Positions 35,620-44,152 of a stretch of DNA of 64,000 nt are shown here, one piece after another. Position 1 is the first letter of the stretch. Each line of letters opens with the position of its first letter. The DNA lies in contig DASYYZ010000130.1 of assembly GCA_035946735.1 (NCBI GenBank), forward strand, positions 36,839 to 100,838, in the 5' to 3' direction. A program made the position numbers and the translations under genes. Source of the DNA: Gp13-AA77 sp035946735. GTDB lineage: Bacteria; Acidobacteriota; Terriglobia; UBA7540. Under the pieces are notes generated by a model. That model was not told the origin of the DNA. It made no database searches and worked only from the letters and a program-made list of their open reading frames with translations.

Positions 35620-36066
35620 ATGGAAATTCTGCTGGTGGAAGACGATCCACAGGACGTGCGGCTCACCGTGCGCGAGCTGCAGAGCGCAAACCTGGCCAAC
35701 CGAATCGAAGTGGCGCGTGACGGGGAGGAAGCCCTCGATTTTCTTTTCTGCCGGGGAGCCCACAGCGGACGCTCCCTGCGCCATCCGCCCAGGCTGGTCC
35801 TGCTCGATCTCAAGCTGCCCAAGGTGGACGGACTGCAAGTGCTGCAGGAAATCAAGTCCAGGCCGGAGACGCACGCCATTCCGGTGGTGGTGATGACCTC
35901 GTCCCGTGAAGAGCAGGACATGATAGAGAGCTACAAACTGGGCGTGAACAGCTACATTCAGAAGCCCGTCGATTTCGACCAGTTCCGGCAGACCATCAAG
36001 GCGTTGGGATTGTACTGGCTGGTAGTAAACCAGTCGCCGCCGGAGAAGACCTTTTCGACGGAATGA
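35620..36066 (+). CDS. single-domain response regulator (Rcp1-like)
   Basis: A 148-residue receiver protein without output domain, of the kind that serves phytochrome-like and PAS kinases. The acidic pocket EDD (about 7-9), phosphoacceptor D63 in LLDLKLPKVDG and K115 in YIQKPVDF are intact; a long loop before strand 3 (FLFCRGAHSGRSLRHPP) is typical of Rcp1. ATG 35620 is preferred over ATG 35608 because GGAGGG lies four bases ahead. It presumably accepts phosphate from one of the kinases in the island. Confidence 0.9.
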   Translation: MEILLVEDDPQDVRLTVRELQSANLANRIEVARDGEEALDFLFCRGAHSGRSLRHPPRLVLLDLKLPKVDGLQVLQEIKSRPETHAIPVVVMTSSREEQDMIESYKLGVNSYIQKPVDFDQFRQTIKALGLYWLVVNQSPPEKTFSTE

Positions 36067-36110
36067 GTCATCGGGTGATCGGGCCACCGAACCCTTGAGT
36101 CAGCGCCAAG

Positions 36111-36183
36111 TCAGGGGACAGGGATCAGGGGTCAGTGAAAGACAATCTTCTTCCTTCCCTGGTCCCTGAACCCCGAACCCTGG
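36111..36183. repeat. imperfect inverted repeat of the CAGGGATCAGGGG type
   Basis: The left arm is made of repeated CAGGG units (about 36111-36136) and the right arm of CCCTG units (about 36157-36183); they can pair imperfectly to a long hairpin. A sequence of the same make-up, with left arm near 32322-32346 and right arm near 32433-32452, lies over the start of the YfiR-like gene, so the two are copies of one intergenic element. Confidence 0.5.
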
Positions 36184-36197
36184 CAGGAGCCGTTGAG

Positions 36198-36293
36198 ATG
36201 ACAATGCGCGCCCTCTCCCAGCCCGGAGATCATGGTCCCGAGTCCCGCCGCGTGCGAGCGCTGCGTGTGCTCCAAGTAGAGGGCCAATCGTGA
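36198..36293 (+). pseudogene. remnant of a REC-hybrid kinase start, now a 31-codon leader frame
   Basis: The first 28 codons closely match the start of the hybrid kinase gene at 38197: both read M-x-MR-x-LSQP, then PESRR-x-RALRVL-x-VE. After VEG the match ends and the frame stops at TGA 36291-36293, which overlaps the GTG start of the next kinase. So the broken front end of a gene sits where it is translated into the next one, possibly coupling its expression. Confidence 0.75.
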
Positions 36294-38122
36294 GCGCTTC
36301 AGCGCAACGCTTGAACAGACTGCCGCTCGACGCCAGGTTCCTGGCAGGGTTCGGGTTGGTCCTGGCCATCTTGCTGACAGCCGGGGCGGTCCAGTACAGA
36401 ACCATACAAACCCTGGTTGAGACGGAGCGATGGGTGGCGCACACCGACGTGGTTCTTGCGGAGCTTGAGGGCACGCTCTCTGCGGTGGAATCCATGGAGT
36501 CCGACTCGTGGGGCTACGTGGCCACGGGGGACTTAGCCTTCGTGAAGCAACGACAGGCTTGGGGGTCAACGGCGAAAGAGCATCTTCGCCGGCTTCGAGT
36601 TCTGACGGCAGATGATCCCCGCCAGCAAGGCAACCTGGACCGGCTTAATCTCCTGGTGGAGCAAAAGCTGGCGCTCATGCCTCAGCTCATCGCCCTCCGC
36701 CGCCAGCGCGGTACCGTTCCTGCCGCAGAATTGATAGCCCAAGCCCATGGAACGCTGATGAAGGAAATTCACACGCTGGTTGCCGCCATGGAAGCGGATG
36801 AGAACCGCCTGCTGGCGGCACGGCAGGCCGCCAGCCGGGCCAGCGCCGGCGGGGCCGTGCGAGCCACTGCGCTCGGCAGCCTGTTGGCACTCGTATTTGC
36901 GGTCGTAGCAGGCTGGATCATTCACAGGGACGCCACCGCTCGTGCGGAGGCGAAAGACGCTTTGCGCCACGGCGCCTACAACCGCAGCCTGATCGAAGCC
37001 AGCCTGGACCCCTTGGTCACCATCAGCCCGGACGGCAAGATCACCGACGTCAACGAAGCGACCGCCAAAGTCACCGGAGTGGCCCGCGACAAACTGATCG
37101 GAACCGATTTCTCCAGCTACTTCACCGAAGCGGAGCAGGCCCGCGCCGGCTACCTCGAGGTCTTCAAGAAAGGCTTTATCACAGACTACCCGCTGACTCT
37201 CCGTCACGTGTGCGGACCGTTAACCCATGTGCTCTACAGCGCCTCCCTTTATCGGAATACGCTCGGGAACGTGCTCGGTGTCTTTGCCGCCGCGCGGGAC
37301 GTCACCGAGCGCAAGAGGGCGGAAGACGAGGTGGCGGAGCTGAATGCCGGCCTCGAACGCCGGGTGGCCGACCGTACTGCCGAACTGTTGGCGGCCAACC
37401 AGGAGCTGGAGGCCTTTACCTACTCGGTGGCGCATGATCTGCGCGCCCCCCTTCGCCACGCTCAGGGCTTCTCCAGATCGGTCCTGGAAGATTTCGGCGG
37501 ACACCTGCCGCAGGCCGGAAAGGACTGCCTGCACGACATCGTGAAGAGCACGCAGCACATGGGGCAGTTGATCGATGACATGCTCGGCCTGGCCCGCATC
37601 GGGCGCCAGGAGCCCAGGCTGGAAGTCACCGGTCTCGGCACCATCGTCCAGGAGGTGTTGCAAGACTTGAAGGCGGACTTGAAGGACCGGGAGATGTCTT
37701 GGCAGATCGGCGCCCTGCCCTTCGTGAGCTGCGATCCGGGCCTGATGAAGCAAGTCTTCTTCAACCTGATCGCCAACGCCGTGAAGTACACGCGACCCCG
37801 TCATCCGGCCGTGATCGAAGTGGGACAGATTGCCCATGAGGGACAGCCAGCGATTTTCGTGAAGGATAACGGGGTGGGTTTCAGCATGAAGTACTCGGGA
37901 AAGCTGTTCGGTGTGTTTCAACGCCTGCACCGCCGGGAGGACTTCGAAGGCACCGGGGTCGGCCTGGCGACGGTGCAGCGAATCGTGCGCAAGCACGGCG
38001 GGCGGATCTGGGCGGAGGCCGAACTCGACAAGGGCGCCGCGTTTTACTTCACCCTGGCAACACCTCAACCCGGCCAGTCTCAGGCCCAACCGACGATCCC
38101 CGCTAAGCCAGAGCAGCGCTGA
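36290..38122 (+). CDS. CHASE3-PAS sensor histidine kinase
   Basis: A 610-residue kinase. TM1 (about 18-36), a periplasmic four-helix CHASE3 domain (about 37-190; ERWVAHTDVVLAELEGTLSAVE), TM2 (about 191-212), a PAS domain (about 230-340; SLIEASLDPLVTISPDG), a coiled coil, HisKA with H382 in SVAHDLRAP, and HATPase with NLIANAVKYT, DNGVGF and GTGVGLATV. The start is GTG 36290 behind an AGAGGG site. From ERRV at about 357 to the end the protein is nearly the same as the CHASE8 kinase at 33218, base by base as well, so the two share a recent duplication or gene conversion of the catalytic half only. Confidence 0.9.
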   Translation: MSASAQRLNRLPLDARFLAGFGLVLAILLTAGAVQYRTIQTLVETERWVAHTDVVLAELEGTLSAVESMESDSWGYVATGDLAFVKQRQAWGSTAKEHLRRLRVLTADDPRQQGNLDRLNLLVEQKLALMPQLIALRRQRGTVPAAELIAQAHGTLMKEIHTLVAAMEADENRLLAARQAASRASAGGAVRATALGSLLALVFAVVAGWIIHRDATARAEAKDALRHGAYNRSLIEASLDPLVTISPDGKITDVNEATAKVTGVARDKLIGTDFSSYFTEAEQARAGYLEVFKKGFITDYPLTLRHVCGPLTHVLYSASLYRNTLGNVLGVFAAARDVTERKRAEDEVAELNAGLERRVADRTAELLAANQELEAFTYSVAHDLRAPLRHAQGFSRSVLEDFGGHLPQAGKDCLHDIVKSTQHMGQLIDDMLGLARIGRQEPRLEVTGLGTIVQEVLQDLKADLKDREMSWQIGALPFVSCDPGLMKQVFFNLIANAVKYTRPRHPAVIEVGQIAHEGQPAIFVKDNGVGFSMKYSGKLFGVFQRLHRREDFEGTGVGLATVQRIVRKHGGRIWAEAELDKGAAFYFTLATPQPGQSQAQPTIPAKPEQR

Positions 38123-38173
38123 ATGGAGCACGCAATGGAAATCCCGCTGCGTGATAGGGTCATCGAGCCCTAG
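38123..38173 (+). pseudogene. scar of a deleted response-regulator gene
   Basis: The 51 bases after the kinase stop begin ATGGAG-x-x-CGCAATGGAAAT-C-GCTG, the same as the start of the response regulator at 35608/35620, and then continue with GTGATAGGGTCATCGA-CCCT-AGTCAGCG, which matches the sequence after that gene's stop (36073-36106). The receiver coding part between has been deleted. A 16-codon frame remains. Confidence 0.75.
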
Positions 38174-38196
38174 TCAGCGTCTGATTGAATCACGAG

Positions 38197-40962
38197 ATGA
38201 AAATGCGCACCCTTTCCCAGCCCACAACTCGCAATCCCGAGTCGCGCCGCGCACGAGCGCTGCGTGTGCTCTACGTAGAGGACAGCGCTGACGACGCCAA
38301 GCTTTCTATCCGGCAGCTCGAGCAGGCGGGCTTCAGTCCCACGACGGACATTGTCGACTCGCCGGAGCCGTTCGCTGAGGCATTGCGGGCAACTTCCTAT
38401 GATGTGGTGTTAGCCGACAACAACATTCCCGGCTGGTCCGGGACGGAGGCGCTGGAGATGCTTCAGCACCACGGTTGGGATGTCCCCTTCATCCTGGTGA
38501 CGGGTTCCCTGGGAGAGGAGCCGGCGGTTGAGTTCATCAAGAAAGGCGCGACGGACTACGTGCTCAAGGACCGCCTCGCGCGCCTCCCCTTTGCGGTCGA
38601 GCGGGCCTTGAAGGAGAAGTCCGTTCGCGACGAGCGCCGGCGCGCCCAGGCCTTGCTGAATTTGCGCACCCAGGCGCTGGAAGCTGCGGCTAATGCCGTT
38701 TTCATCGCGGATTATAACGGCCGGATCATCTGGGTGAACGAGGCTTTTACCGTCCTGACGGGCTACAGCCGCCAGGAGGCGCTCGGCATGGACCTGCGCA
38801 TGCGCACGCTAGAGTCGGGAAAGCAGGATCTGACGGTCAATGAGGACCTCTGGACGACCATTCTTGCGGGCCGCGTCTGGCACGGCGAGATCATCAACCG
38901 GCGCAAAGACGGCACTCTTTACACAGAAGAAATGATGATCGCACCGGTTCGAGACTCGAGCAGTGCCATCACGAATTTCATAGCCATCAAACAGGACGTC
39001 ACCGAACGCAAGCAGGCGGAGCAAGCCTTGAGTGCCTCCGAAACTCGTTATCGGCGGCTGTTTGAGGCGGCGCATGACGGAATTCTACTCCTGGACCCAG
39101 ATACAGGAGCTATTAGGGATGTCAATCCCTTCCTGCTGAAATTTCTCGAATACACGGCAGAGGAGGTCTTGGGAAGCAAGCTGTGGGACATAGGTGCGCT
39201 ACCGGACGTCCTTAGATCTCAGCACGCTTTTCGAACGCTGCAAAAAGAGGGATTCGTCCGGTACGAAGACTTGCCACTTGTAACCAAATCGGGAGGCCGG
39301 CGTGAGGTCGAGTTTGTCAGCAACGTCTACGAAGCCGGCGGCGAGAAGGTGATTCAGTGCAATATTCGCGACATCACCGAGCGCAAGCGGGCCGAAGAAG
39401 CGCTGCGAGATTCGGAAGCCCGCCACCGGCTGCTCTTCGAAGCGGCTCAGAACGGCATTGTAGTTTTGGACCCGGACACCAAGCGGGTAACGGACGCCAA
39501 TCCGGCCGCGCTGGAAATGTTGGACAGTACGCGAGAGGAAGTGATCGGCCACAGGCTTTGGGAGATTGCGGCATTCGAGCGGGCCGGCGCAACCATGGAA
39601 ACATTTGCCAACTGGCGGAGTGCGGAGCTGACGGTCCAGCAGTCGTCCGGCCTTCTCATGGACGTCGAGTTTCTAACCAACACTTACCGCGCCGACAACC
39701 GGGAGGTGGTTCAATGCAGCCTTCGAGATGTAACCTTCCGCCGCCGTGCGGAGCTCGAAACGAAGGCGCTCACACAGCTCTTGGCGGAACAGGTTGCGGA
39801 ACGCACAGCCGAGCTGGAGGCTATGAACCTGAGCCTAGGGGTTGAAATCGAAGACCGAAAGCGGGCCGAGGAAGCTCTCGGAAGGCTGCAGCGCGAGACG
39901 GAGCTGATCCTGAACTCCGCCGGAGAGGCAATCTTCCGGCTCGGCCTCGACGGCGAGTGTACCTTCGCGAACCCTGCTGCCGCCGAGCTACTCGGCTACG
40001 ACCGGCAGGAAATCATCGGCCAGGAGCTTCACGGGCTAATCCGCCACGCCTTGCCGGACGATAGTCCCTGCCCGCTCGAGAGTTGCAGCGTCCATACGGT
40101 CTTGACCGAGGGAGTCGTGAGGCGAGCTGAGGATCACACGATCCATCGTAAGAATGGTGTTGCGGTCCCTGTGGACAGCGTCGCGACCCCGATTGTGGAA
40201 CGCGGCGGAATCGTGGGCGCTGTGGTCGTTTTTCGCGACGTAAGCCAGCGGCATGCGATCGAGAAAATGAAGGACGAATTCGTCTCCACGGTGAGCCATG
40301 AATTGCGCACCCCGCTCACCTCCATCCGCGGAGCCCTGTGGCTCCTGGCGTCGGACAAGTCCGTCAAGCTCTCGCCCCGCATCAGTCGCATGATGGACAT
40401 TGCCCTGCGTAATGCCGAGCGGCTGGCGCGACTGCTGAACGACATCTTGGACTGCGCGCGCTGGGAGTCCGCTCCAGCCCCGATCATGCGCCAGGGTTGC
40501 AAAGGCCCTGAGCTGGTGGAACAGGCAGCCGAACTGATGCGCCCGATGGCCGACAAAGCTGGCGTGATCCTGGAAACAGCCGTGGAGCCTTGCACCCTCT
40601 CTGTCGATCCCGACGCCATTCTGCAGACGCTGGGCAACCTGCTGAGCAATGCCATCAAGTTTTCGCCGCCAGGATCCACAGTCCGCCTGGAGTGCGGCCC
40701 CGAGGGCGCCTACACCGCCTTCACCGCCTTCCGCGTGATTGATCACGGGCCGGGCATTCCGTCCGACCACCTGGAGAGCATCTTCGGCCGGTTTCAGCCG
40801 GTGGACGCTTCGGACACACGGCGCAAAGGGGGCACGGGCCTGGGCCTTTACCTCTGCCGCATCATCGTGGAGCGGCACGGCGGGCGTGTCTGGGCGGAGA
40901 GCAAGCTGGGGGAGGGCAGCACGTTCATCGTCAGGCTGCCGATCGAGCAACCCTGTCGCTAA
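38197..40962 (+). CDS. REC-multiPAS hybrid sensor histidine kinase
   Basis: A 921-residue soluble kinase. It begins with a receiver domain (about 22-140; D74 in VVLADNNIPGWSG, K in TDYVLKDRL), followed by three similar PAS domains separated by ERK-x-AE-x-AL linkers, a coiled coil, a fourth PAS (about 570-690) and HisKA with H701 in STVSHELRTP, then HATPase (NLLSNAIKFS, DHGPGIP, GTGLGLYL). No membrane segment. It may receive signal through its N-terminal receiver and phosphorylate the next gene product. ATG 38197 (or 38203) is taken as start; a TTG lies four codons upstream. Its kinase core differs from the two preceding ones, belonging to the standard HisKA type. Confidence 0.9.
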   Translation: MKMRTLSQPTTRNPESRRARALRVLYVEDSADDAKLSIRQLEQAGFSPTTDIVDSPEPFAEALRATSYDVVLADNNIPGWSGTEALEMLQHHGWDVPFILVTGSLGEEPAVEFIKKGATDYVLKDRLARLPFAVERALKEKSVRDERRRAQALLNLRTQALEAAANAVFIADYNGRIIWVNEAFTVLTGYSRQEALGMDLRMRTLESGKQDLTVNEDLWTTILAGRVWHGEIINRRKDGTLYTEEMMIAPVRDSSSAITNFIAIKQDVTERKQAEQALSASETRYRRLFEAAHDGILLLDPDTGAIRDVNPFLLKFLEYTAEEVLGSKLWDIGALPDVLRSQHAFRTLQKEGFVRYEDLPLVTKSGGRREVEFVSNVYEAGGEKVIQCNIRDITERKRAEEALRDSEARHRLLFEAAQNGIVVLDPDTKRVTDANPAALEMLDSTREEVIGHRLWEIAAFERAGATMETFANWRSAELTVQQSSGLLMDVEFLTNTYRADNREVVQCSLRDVTFRRRAELETKALTQLLAEQVAERTAELEAMNLSLGVEIEDRKRAEEALGRLQRETELILNSAGEAIFRLGLDGECTFANPAAAELLGYDRQEIIGQELHGLIRHALPDDSPCPLESCSVHTVLTEGVVRRAEDHTIHRKNGVAVPVDSVATPIVERGGIVGAVVVFRDVSQRHAIEKMKDEFVSTVSHELRTPLTSIRGALWLLASDKSVKLSPRISRMMDIALRNAERLARLLNDILDCARWESAPAPIMRQGCKGPELVEQAAELMRPMADKAGVILETAVEPCTLSVDPDAILQTLGNLLSNAIKFSPPGSTVRLECGPEGAYTAFTAFRVIDHGPGIPSDHLESIFGRFQPVDASDTRRKGGTGLGLYLCRIIVERHGGRVWAESKLGEGSTFIVRLPIEQPCR

Positions 40963-40979
40963 AGACCGGCACAACCCAC

Positions 40980-41405
40980 ATGACAAACGACAAACTGATC
41001 CTGATCATTGACGACGAAGAGGACATTCGAGAAGTGGCCCAGATGTGTTTGGAATTGACTGCGGGCTGGCGAACCGAGGGTGTGGGATCGGGAGCTGAGG
41101 GTTTGGCGTGCGCCCGGTCAGATCGGCCTGACGCCATTCTCCTCGACGTCATGATGCCCGGCCAGGACGGTATCGCCGTGCTCGGTGATCTGAGGGCTGA
41201 CCCGCTCACCGCCGCCATTCCCGTCATCATGCTGACGGCAAAAGCCAGAACGGAACGGCATCCGCCGGCTGGCGCCGCCGGTGTGATTGTAAAGCCGTTC
41301 GACCCCGCCAAACTTGCAGATCAAGTCGCAGAGCTGCTCAGGTGGAGCAGCGTTTCCGCACATGCGCCAGACGGTCAATCCGCCGGCGAGCCCACCCTAG
41401 GATGA
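40980..41405 (+). CDS. single-domain response regulator
   Basis: A 141-residue receiver protein: DDEED near residues 11-15, phosphoacceptor D56 in LLDVMMPGQDG, T/S in MLTAKA and K105 in VIVKPFDP. No output domain; a Ser/Ala/Gly-rich tail follows. Starts 17 bases after the hybrid kinase stop, so surely co-transcribed and its likely phosphate acceptor. Confidence 0.9.
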   Translation: MTNDKLILIIDDEEDIREVAQMCLELTAGWRTEGVGSGAEGLACARSDRPDAILLDVMMPGQDGIAVLGDLRADPLTAAIPVIMLTAKARTERHPPAGAAGVIVKPFDPAKLADQVAELLRWSSVSAHAPDGQSAGEPTLG

Positions 41406-41442
41406 TCCCCGATCACACGACTATCCGATCTCCCGGTAATCC

Positions 41443-42810
41443 TCACAGTACCGGCTCGGACCAGTTCTCAAGGACGGTCTTGACCTTCACCATAAACTGG
41501 TCAGCCATAGCGCCGTCGATGACCCGATGATCGAACGATAGAGCGAGGTAGGCCATGGGGCGGATGGCGATGGCGTCGGCGCGGATCACGGCGCGCTTTT
41601 CAATCACGCCGATTCCGAGAATGGCAACCTGCGGCTGATTGATGATGGGCGTGCCGAAAAGACTGCCGAAGATCCCCGGATTGGTGATGGTGAAGGTGCC
41701 TCCCTGCACCTCGTCGAAGTTCAGGCGCTTGGAACGCGCGCGCTCCGCGAGGTCGGCGACAGCACGGGCGACACCGAGAAAGTTCTTTTCGTCGGCCTGC
41801 TTCACCACTGGCACAATCAGACCGGTTTCGAGCGCCACGGCGATACCAATATTGACGTCGCTCTTGTAAACCACGTTGTCGCCGTCGATCGAGGCATTGA
41901 AGATGGGATACTGCTTGATCGCCTCCACGGCCGCGCGGAGAAAGAAGGGCGTGAAGGTGAGCTTGAGCCCGTTGCGCTCGTTGAACTCCGCCGCCTGCCG
42001 CGTGCGAGTGTCGTAGACGCGGGTCATTTCCACCTCGAACACCGTGGTAACATGCGCCGAGGTGCGCCTGCTTAAGATCATGTGCTCCGCGATCTGCTTC
42101 CGCATGGGCGTCATCGGCACCGCTCGCGTCGGGCCGGCAAAAACCGGGGACGCTGGCGCCCCCGCAGTCTGTTGCGGCGCGCTCGGGCGGGCCGGCGCCG
42201 GCGCCGCCGTGATCGGAATCGGCGCGACGGGTTTCGGAGCCGCCACCGGAGCAACGGCGATGTGAGCCAGAATATCTTTCTTGCTGATTCGTCCGCCGAG
42301 GCCGGTGCCTTTCACCTGCGCCAAATCCACGCGCTTTTCTTTAGCGATACGCCGCACGAGCGGCGAAGAACGAATCTTGTGTCCATCCGCTGGTAGCGCA
42401 GGCACCGGGACCGCTACTCCCGCCTCTTCGGCAGCGCGCAGCCGCGTGCCGGACTCGATCTTGGCAGCGCTCGGCGCGGGCCCGGCAGCCGCCGATCCGT
42501 CCGGCGCTGAGACAGGCGCGGGCGGCGGCGCCGCCTGTGCCGGAGGCTGCCCGCCGGTGGTCCCGCCTGAACTGTCGCCATCGATCTCGGCCACGATGGC
42601 GTTGACTTCCACCGTCTGGCTCTCCTGAACCAGAATCCGGGTGAGAATCCCGGCGGCCGGCGACGGAATTTCCGCATCAACCTTATCGGTAGAAATCTCA
42701 AAGAGGGGCTCGTCCCGTTCAATCTTGTCGCCGACCTTTTTCAACCACTTGGTGACGGTGCCTTCGGCGATGCTTTCCCCCATCTGGGGCATGATCACGT
42801 TCGTCGGCAT
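41443..42810 (-). CDS. 2-oxoacid dehydrogenase E2 (dihydrolipoamide acyltransferase)
   Basis: A 455-residue E2 subunit. The lipoyl domain carries lipoyl-lysine K43 in EISTDKVDAEIPSP; a Pro/Ala-rich linker leads to the E1/E3-binding domain (about 148-185; SSPLVRRIAKEKRVDLAQVKG), another linker and the catalytic domain ending with SFDHRVIDGAMAD (His and Asp of the active site). The lipoyl context and catalytic end fit succinyl or branched-chain acyl transfer (SucB-like), but no E1 or E3 gene is near to decide. ATG 42810 follows a GAGG-containing leader. It converges on the response regulator. Confidence 0.9.
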   Translation of the reverse strand: MPTNVIMPQMGESIAEGTVTKWLKKVGDKIERDEPLFEISTDKVDAEIPSPAAGILTRILVQESQTVEVNAIVAEIDGDSSGGTTGGQPPAQAAPPPAPVSAPDGSAAAGPAPSAAKIESGTRLRAAEEAGVAVPVPALPADGHKIRSSPLVRRIAKEKRVDLAQVKGTGLGGRISKKDILAHIAVAPVAAPKPVAPIPITAAPAPARPSAPQQTAGAPASPVFAGPTRAVPMTPMRKQIAEHMILSRRTSAHVTTVFEVEMTRVYDTRTRQAAEFNERNGLKLTFTPFFLRAAVEAIKQYPIFNASIDGDNVVYKSDVNIGIAVALETGLIVPVVKQADEKNFLGVARAVADLAERARSKRLNFDEVQGGTFTITNPGIFGSLFGTPIINQPQVAILGIGVIEKRAVIRADAIAIRPMAYLALSFDHRVIDGAMADQFMVKVKTVLENWSEPVL

Positions 42811-42918
42811 TTCTCTCTACCTCGTTCCCTGAACTTTCAGCGATGGGCTCGCGGCCACCAACCAATCATAACCGGCTTTGGCTTGCTGACCGCTGATGGC
42901 TCATCGCCGAGCGCTGTC

Positions 42919-43875
42919 TTATGACTTTCCGATCAGGACGCCCGTGAGAAAAACCAGCGCTCCGCCAAGGACCACTTGCAAGGCCGCGGAGACGGCCGGG
43001 GTGCCCATGTAACGATTGCGAATGGCGGCGATGCTGAAAAGCTCGATGATCACCACGGCTCCGGCCACGACCATCGCCACCCGGAAATCGCCAATGAGGA
43101 AGGGAAGGGTGTGGCCGATGCCGCCCAGAGCGGTCATCAAGCCGGTGACGAATCCGCGCAGCGTGGGGTGCCCGCGACCGGTGAGGCTGCCGTCGTCCGA
43201 GAGAGCCTCGGCAAAGGCCATGCTGATGCCGGCGCCGATGGAGGCCGCGAGCCCCACGGCAAAAGCGTCATGGCTGCTTTGGGTGGCGAAAGCGGCCGCA
43301 AATACCGGCGCCAGCGTTGAGACCGAGCCATCCATCAGACCTGCCAGCCCCGGCTGAACCACTTGCAGCACAAACAGGCGTCTCTTGGCTTGCTCCTCCT
43401 CGCCCTGGGTCTTGGTTGTGAGTTTTTCCTCGCCGAGCTCCTGGGCGCGCAGCGAGTGGTTGAGTTCTTCCTGGGCGAGATCGTCCAGGAGCTGCCGGAT
43501 GCTCGCGTCGTTGCTGCGGTCAGCAGCAGTCTCGTAGAAGCGCCGCGTCTCGATCTCGATCGCGCTCGCCTGCTCGCGGAGCTTTTCGACCCCGAGAGGG
43601 CGGACGAGCCACACCGGCTGGCGCTGCACGAAACCCTTAACGTCCTGCCGCCGGATGAGCGGGATATGGTCGCCGAATTTCTTCTGAAAGAGCTCAATCA
43701 GTCGCCGGCGGTGGCCGGATTCCTCGCTGCGCATGCCGTCCAGGGCAGCGGCGGTGCTCGGACGATCCTGGCGCAAGCCTTCGGCAAAGTCCGCGTAGAT
43801 GCGCTCATCCTCCTCTTCCAGGGAGATCGCCAAGGCCAGGACTTCCCTCTCCGACAAGCTGTCGAAATCTCTCAT
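42919..43875 (-). CDS. mbfA: membrane-bound ferritin MbfA (ferritin-like plus VIT1 domain)
   Basis: A 318-residue fusion: an N-terminal ferritin-like four-helix domain (about 1-160) with iron-ligand Glu residues in ISLEEEDERIY, RSEESGHRRRL, IEIETRRFYE and AQEELNHSLR, and a C-terminal VIT1/CCC1 membrane domain (about 175-318; QPGLAGLMDGSVSTLAPVFAAA). MbfA exports iron (and protects against peroxide) in rhizobia. ATG 43875 follows a CGAGG site; the open frame extends 34 codons upstream with no ribosome site. No Fur or Irr box could be pinned down by eye. Confidence 0.9.
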   Translation of the reverse strand: MRDFDSLSEREVLALAISLEEEDERIYADFAEGLRQDRPSTAAALDGMRSEESGHRRRLIELFQKKFGDHIPLIRRQDVKGFVQRQPVWLVRPLGVEKLREQASAIEIETRRFYETAADRSNDASIRQLLDDLAQEELNHSLRAQELGEEKLTTKTQGEEEQAKRRLFVLQVVQPGLAGLMDGSVSTLAPVFAAAFATQSSHDAFAVGLAASIGAGISMAFAEALSDDGSLTGRGHPTLRGFVTGLMTALGGIGHTLPFLIGDFRVAMVVAGAVVIIELFSIAAIRNRYMGTPAVSAALQVVLGGALVFLTGVLIGKS

Positions 43876-44152
43876 GAGTGAACCTCGCGTCAGGATTAGC
43901 GTTCCATTCTGACACGGTTGGCAAGCGTTGCAGGAAAGAAGAAGAAAGTCCGCCTTGAGGTGTTCTTCGACAAGCAAAACCGTGAAAGCATGGTCCGGCG
44001 TGGACGGGCAGCGGGGTGCAGTGATAGAGTGCTGGCCCTTGGTTAGTATGGGCTAAAGTAAGATCACCGTCAGCCGTTCGCGGTTCACAGTCAGCAAGCG
44101 ACGGACGATTTCTGACGGGATCTGATGGCTCAGGCTCAGGAATAGGCTGGCT

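Noticed and set aside
40036..40986. A 316-codon minus-strand frame over the hybrid kinase
   Set aside because: Antisense of HisKA/HATPase coding sequence; no recognisable protein feature.
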